Shown here: in pieces, positions 60,573 to 64,000 of the stretch
Position numbering within the stretch: the stretch's first letter is position 1
Layout: each line of letters opens with the position of its first letter
Assembly (NCBI RefSeq): GCF_018135625.1
Contig: NZ_CP073078.1
Location: 3,938,501 to 4,002,500 of the forward strand
Reading direction: 5' to 3'
Length of the DNA stretch: 64,000 nt
From: Phenylobacterium montanum
GTDB lineage: Bacteria; Pseudomonadota; Alphaproteobacteria; Caulobacterales; Caulobacteraceae
Notes under the pieces: generated by a model
Told to the model about the DNA's origin: nothing
What the model saw: only the letters and a program-made list of their open reading frames with translations
The model's database searches: none
Program-made: the position numbers and the translations under genes

Positions 60573-63428
60573 ATGACCGACACGCTCGCCGACGCGCCCC
60601 AGACCCTCGACGAAATCCCCCGCACCATGACCCAGGACGGGCCGGCTCGCCGGCTCTATCTGGTGGACGGTTCGGGCTACATCTTCCGCGCCTATCACGC
60701 CCTGCCACCCTTGACCCGCAAGTCCGACGGCCTGCCGGTGGGGGCGGTGGCCGGCTTCTGCAACATGCTGTGGAAGCTCCTGGTCGACATGAAGGCCGCG
60801 CCCGACGCCCCGACCCATCTGGCGGTGGTGTTCGACCATTCGGAAAAGACCTTCCGCACCCAGCTCTACCCGCAATACAAGGCCCATCGCCCGCCGCCGC
60901 CCGAGGACCTGATCCCCCAGTTCCCCCTGGTGCGCGAGGCCACCCGCGCCTTCGGCCTGCCGAGCCTGGAGCTGGCCGGCTACGAGGCCGACGACCTGAT
61001 CGCCGCCTATGCCTGCGCCGTGCGCGACACCGGGGGCGAGGTGGTGATCGTCTCTTCCGACAAGGACCTGATGCAGCTGGTCGGGAACGGCGTTTCGATG
61101 TTCGACCCGATGAAGAGCGTACGCATCGGGCCCGAGCAGGTGGCCGAGAAGTTCGGCGTGACCCCGGACAAGGTGGTCGACGTCCAGGCTCTGTGCGGCG
61201 ACAGCGTCGACAATGTGCCGGGAGCCCCCGGCATCGGGATCAAGACCGCCTCGGCCCTGATCAACGAATATGGCGACCTGGACACGCTGCTGGCCCGCGC
61301 CGGCGAGATCAAGCAGGACAAGCGCCGCCAGACCCTGATCGACTTCGCCGACCAGATCCGCCTGTCGCGCGAACTGGTCCGCCTGGACTGCAACACGCCC
61401 CTGCCGGAACCTGTCGAGCAGCTGGCGGTGGACGAGCCGGACCCTGCCTCGCTGGCGCAGTTCCTGGAGGTGATGGAGTTCCGCACCCTGGCCCGCCGGG
61501 TGGCCGAGGCCCGTGGCGGCGCGACGCCGACCCCGAAGCCCGCCTCGGCCCCGGCTGCGCCGGACATGGCTCCCGTCGACACCGGCGCCTATGCCTGCGT
61601 CCAGGACCTCGAGACCCTGCAGGCCTGGGTGGACAAGGCGCGCGCTGCGGGCGTCGTCGCCTTCGACACCGAGACCGACGCCCTGTCGTCCTCCAGCGCC
61701 AACCTGGTGGGCGCGTCCCTGGCGATCGCGCCGGGCGAGGCCTGCTACATCCCCCTGGGCCATGAGGAAGAGCAGACCGGCGGCCTGGCGCTGGAGGCGC
61801 CGGCCACCCTGAAGCAGATCCCCCTCGACCAGGCGATTGCGGCCCTGAAGGGCCTGCTGGAAGATCCGACCGTGCTGAAGGTCGCCCAAAACGCCAAGTA
61901 CGACATGGGTGTTTTGGCGCGCTACGGGATCCAGGTGTCCCCGATCGAAGACACCATGCTGATCAGCTATGTGCTGGAGGCGGGCCTGCACAACCACGGC
62001 ATGGATGAGCTGTCCAAGCTGTGGCTGGATCACGAGCCGATCGCCTTCAAGACGGTCACCGGCACGGGCAAGGCGCAAAAGAGCTTCAAGCACGTGGCCC
62101 TGGAGCCGGCCACCGCCTACGCGGCCGAGGACGCCGACGTCACCCTGCGCCTGTGGCGCCTGCTGCGGCCGCGCCTGTCGCGCGAGGGCCTGCTCACCGT
62201 CTACGAGACGCTGGAGCGTCCGATGCCGGCGGTGCTGTGCGAGATGGAGAACGCGGGGATCAAGATCGATCCCGAACAGCTGCGGCGGCTGTCCAACGAC
62301 TTCTCCCTGCGCATGGCCGAACAGGAGGCCGAGGCGCAAAAGCTGGTCGGCCGCCCCTTCAACCTGGGCAGCCCAAAACAGATCGGCGACGTGCTTTTCG
62401 GCGAGATGGGCCTGCCCGGCGGCAAGAAGACCGCGACCGGCGCCTGGGGCACCGACGCCAGCGTGCTGGAGGACCTGGCCGCCCAGGGCCACGCCCTGCC
62501 CAAGCTCTTGCTGGACTGGCGCCAGCTCTCCAAGCTGAAAGGCACCTATACCGACGCCCTGGTGCCGGCGATCAATCCGGCCACCGGCCGGGTCCACACC
62601 TCCTACGCCCTGGCCTCGACCACCACCGGCCGGCTGTCATCGAACGACCCCAACCTGCAGAACATCCCTGTACGGACGGAAGAGGGCCGCAAGATCCGTA
62701 GAGCCTTCATCGCCGAGCCGGGCCATGTGCTGGTCAGCGCTGACTACAGCCAGATCGAGCTCAGGCTCCTGGCCCACATCGGCGACATCCCCCAACTGAA
62801 GAAGGCCTTCCAGGACGGCCTCGACATCCACGCCATGACCGCCTCGGAGATGTTCGGGGTGCCGATCGAGGGCATGCCCTCGGACGTGCGCCGTCGGGCC
62901 AAGGCGATCAATTTCGGCATCGTCTACGGCATCTCGGCCTTCGGCCTGGCCAACCAGCTGGCGATCCCGCGCGAGGAGGCCGGCGCCTATATCGCCACCT
63001 ATTTCGAGCGTTTCCCCGGCATCAAGTCCTACATGGACCAGATGCGCGCCCTGGTGCGTGAGCAGGCCTTCGTCACCACCATCTTCGGCCGCAAGGTCAA
63101 CATCCCCGCCATCCGCGGCAAGTCCCCGGCTGAGCGCAGCTTCGGCGAGCGCGCGGCGATCAACGCCCCGATCCAGGGCGCGGCCGCCGACATCATCCGC
63201 CGGGCGATGATCCGCATGCCCGGCGCCCTTAAGGCCGAGGGGCTCAAGGCCCGCATGCTGTTGCAGGTGCACGACGAACTGGTGTTCGAGGCCCCCGAGG
63301 CCGAGGCCGAAGCCGTCTGCGCCGTCGCCCGCCGGGTGATGGAACGCGCCGCCGATCCGGCGGTGGCGATCAGCGTGCCGCTGGTGGTGGAGGCGAGGGC
63401 GGCCAAGAGCTGGGACGAGGCGCACTAG
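60573..63428 (+). CDS. polA: DNA polymerase I
   Basis: 951 residues from ATG 60573. The N-terminal 5'-3' exonuclease (LVDGSGYIFRAYHAL, EADDLIAAYA, CGDSVDNVPG) is followed by a 3'-5' exonuclease (AFDTETDALSS, DADVTLRLW) and the polymerase domain (motif A SADYSQIELRLLA, motif B RRRAKAINFGIVYG, motif C VHDELVFEA). The exonuclease catalytic acids are present, so proofreading seems intact. Its stop overlaps the stop of the convergent transporter gene. Confidence 0.97.
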   Translation: MTDTLADAPQTLDEIPRTMTQDGPARRLYLVDGSGYIFRAYHALPPLTRKSDGLPVGAVAGFCNMLWKLLVDMKAAPDAPTHLAVVFDHSEKTFRTQLYPQYKAHRPPPPEDLIPQFPLVREATRAFGLPSLELAGYEADDLIAAYACAVRDTGGEVVIVSSDKDLMQLVGNGVSMFDPMKSVRIGPEQVAEKFGVTPDKVVDVQALCGDSVDNVPGAPGIGIKTASALINEYGDLDTLLARAGEIKQDKRRQTLIDFADQIRLSRELVRLDCNTPLPEPVEQLAVDEPDPASLAQFLEVMEFRTLARRVAEARGGATPTPKPASAPAAPDMAPVDTGAYACVQDLETLQAWVDKARAAGVVAFDTETDALSSSSANLVGASLAIAPGEACYIPLGHEEEQTGGLALEAPATLKQIPLDQAIAALKGLLEDPTVLKVAQNAKYDMGVLARYGIQVSPIEDTMLISYVLEAGLHNHGMDELSKLWLDHEPIAFKTVTGTGKAQKSFKHVALEPATAYAAEDADVTLRLWRLLRPRLSREGLLTVYETLERPMPAVLCEMENAGIKIDPEQLRRLSNDFSLRMAEQEAEAQKLVGRPFNLGSPKQIGDVLFGEMGLPGGKKTATGAWGTDASVLEDLAAQGHALPKLLLDWRQLSKLKGTYTDALVPAINPATGRVHTSYALASTTTGRLSSNDPNLQNIPVRTEEGRKIRRAFIAEPGHVLVSADYSQIELRLLAHIGDIPQLKKAFQDGLDIHAMTASEMFGVPIEGMPSDVRRRAKAINFGIVYGISAFGLANQLAIPREEAGAYIATYFERFPGIKSYMDQMRALVREQAFVTTIFGRKVNIPAIRGKSPAERSFGERAAINAPIQGAAADIIRRAMIRMPGALKAEGLKARMLLQVHDELVFEAPEAEAEAVCAVARRVMERAADPAVAISVPLVVEARAAKSWDEAH

Positions 63429-64000
63429 ACGGACTGCAGAATGGCCCTCCTGGCCACATGGTGCTCCCGCCAGGTGATCAGCAATGTCGCCCCGATCACC
63501 ACCGCCGCTCCGACCAGGGTCCTCATCCCTGGGACTTCGTGGAACAGCACGAACCCCGTCCCCACTGCGAACACCAGGCGGGTGTAGTCGACCGGGGCTA
63601 TGGCGGCGGCGTCGCCGATCTGCATGCCCTTGATGTAGGCGGCCTGGCTGCCGACGCCGAGAACGCCCATGGCGGCGAGCAGCATCAGATCCTTGATCCC
63701 TGGCCAGCGCCAGGAGAACAGGGCCGGGGGCAAAGAGAACGCCAGGCCCAGGAACGCCGCCCACACCAGGATGGTGAAGGGGCTGTGGTCACGGGTCACC
63801 ACCTTCATCCCGGCTATGGCCAGGGCGAACAGGAACGCCGAGGCCAGGGCGGAAAATTCGGCCAGTCCCAGTCGCATGTGGCCGCTGGGCGCCAGCATCA
63901 CCAGCACGCCCAGAAAGCCGACCAGCGTCGCGCCGATCCGCATCGGTCCCAGCTTTTCGCCCAGGGTGAAGAAGGCCAGCGGCGTGATCCACAGGGCCCG
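63425..64000 (-). CDS. DMT-superfamily (EamA) transporter, cut by window edge
   Basis: At least 191 residues, the C-terminal half of a ten-helix EamA exporter: hydrophobic segments GATLVGFLGVLVMLAPSG, ALASAFLFALAIAGMKVV, FTILVWAAFLGLAF and VGAAVVIGATLLITW. The N-terminal helices lie beyond 64000. Substrate unknown (metabolite or amino-acid export). Convergent with polA with a stop codon overlap. Confidence 0.82.
   Translation of the reverse strand, partial: RALWITPLAFFTLGEKLGPMRIGATLVGFLGVLVMLAPSGHMRLGLAEFSALASAFLFALAIAGMKVVTRDHSPFTILVWAAFLGLAFSLPPALFSWRWPGIKDLMLLAAMGVLGVGSQAAYIKGMQIGDAAAIAPVDYTRLVFAVGTGFVLFHEVPGMRTLVGAAVVIGATLLITWREHHVARRAILQSV

Overview
The window is a GC-rich alphaproteobacterial chromosome segment, most likely from a Caulobacterales member related to Caulobacter or Phenylobacterium. 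The basis is the gene content (ftsEX next to an MJ0042 zinc-ribbon gene, an HWE-family histidine kinase, a Gfo/Idh oxidoreductase, DUF2125 and DUF3667 proteins), many GTG/TTG starts and many 4-bp start/stop overlaps. No species can be named from the sequence alone.

Left chromosomal part (1-40656). It starts with chorismate mutase-like and hisC (cut by the window edge), DUF2125 and ChaC-type genes. A translationally chained ftsE-ftsX-ydcF-plsC operon follows, then an MJ0042/DUF3426 protein with a phosphoribosyltransferase, and a chained argH-lptM-lysA operon divergent from tlpA. Next come a cold-shock gene with its terminator and a catabolic cluster (APC permease, Rieske oxygenase, acyl-CoA ligase, MarR regulator). 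After a Gfo/Idh oxidoreductase there is a histidine kinase whose N-terminus is an ethylene-receptor-type copper-binding membrane domain, followed by a single-domain response regulator. A complete kdp potassium-pump operon runs leftward (micropeptide, kdpF, A, B, C, D, E), with a candidate KdpE box upstream. A sterol-desaturase-like gene, three exported hypothetical proteins and a 1911-residue Gly/Ala/Ser/Thr repeat protein complete this part.

Integrated island (about 41191-59019, 17.8 kb). A 17-bp copy of the 3' end of tRNA-Arg(CCG) marks the left end and the intact tRNA marks the right end. Beside the left end is a P4-type tyrosine integrase. Then come an AlpA-like regulator, winged-helix proteins, a DnaB-type helicase, a phage O-like replication protein carrying 21-bp iteron-like repeats inside its gene, an HGG-motif zinc protein and a 790-residue virion-like protein. 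A repressor with two palindromic operators faces a small rightward gene. The right half carries accessory genes: a single-chain MrcB_N-DUF3883 putative modification-dependent nuclease, zinc-knuckle proteins, an SRAP/YedK protein and, at the far right, an AT-richer three-gene cassette led by a TIGR04255 protein. I see no terminase, capsid, portal or tail gene, so this looks like a satellite-type or degenerate phage element with a defence/accessory load.

Right chromosomal part (59003-64000). tRNA-Arg, an ABC-transporter ATPase, a small NDUFS6-like zinc protein, polA, and a DMT-family transporter cut by the window edge.

The best candidates for undescribed biology are the ethylene-receptor-like kinase, the MrcB_N-DUF3883 nuclease, the TIGR04255 cassette, the initiator-embedded iterons and the giant modular glycine-rich protein.
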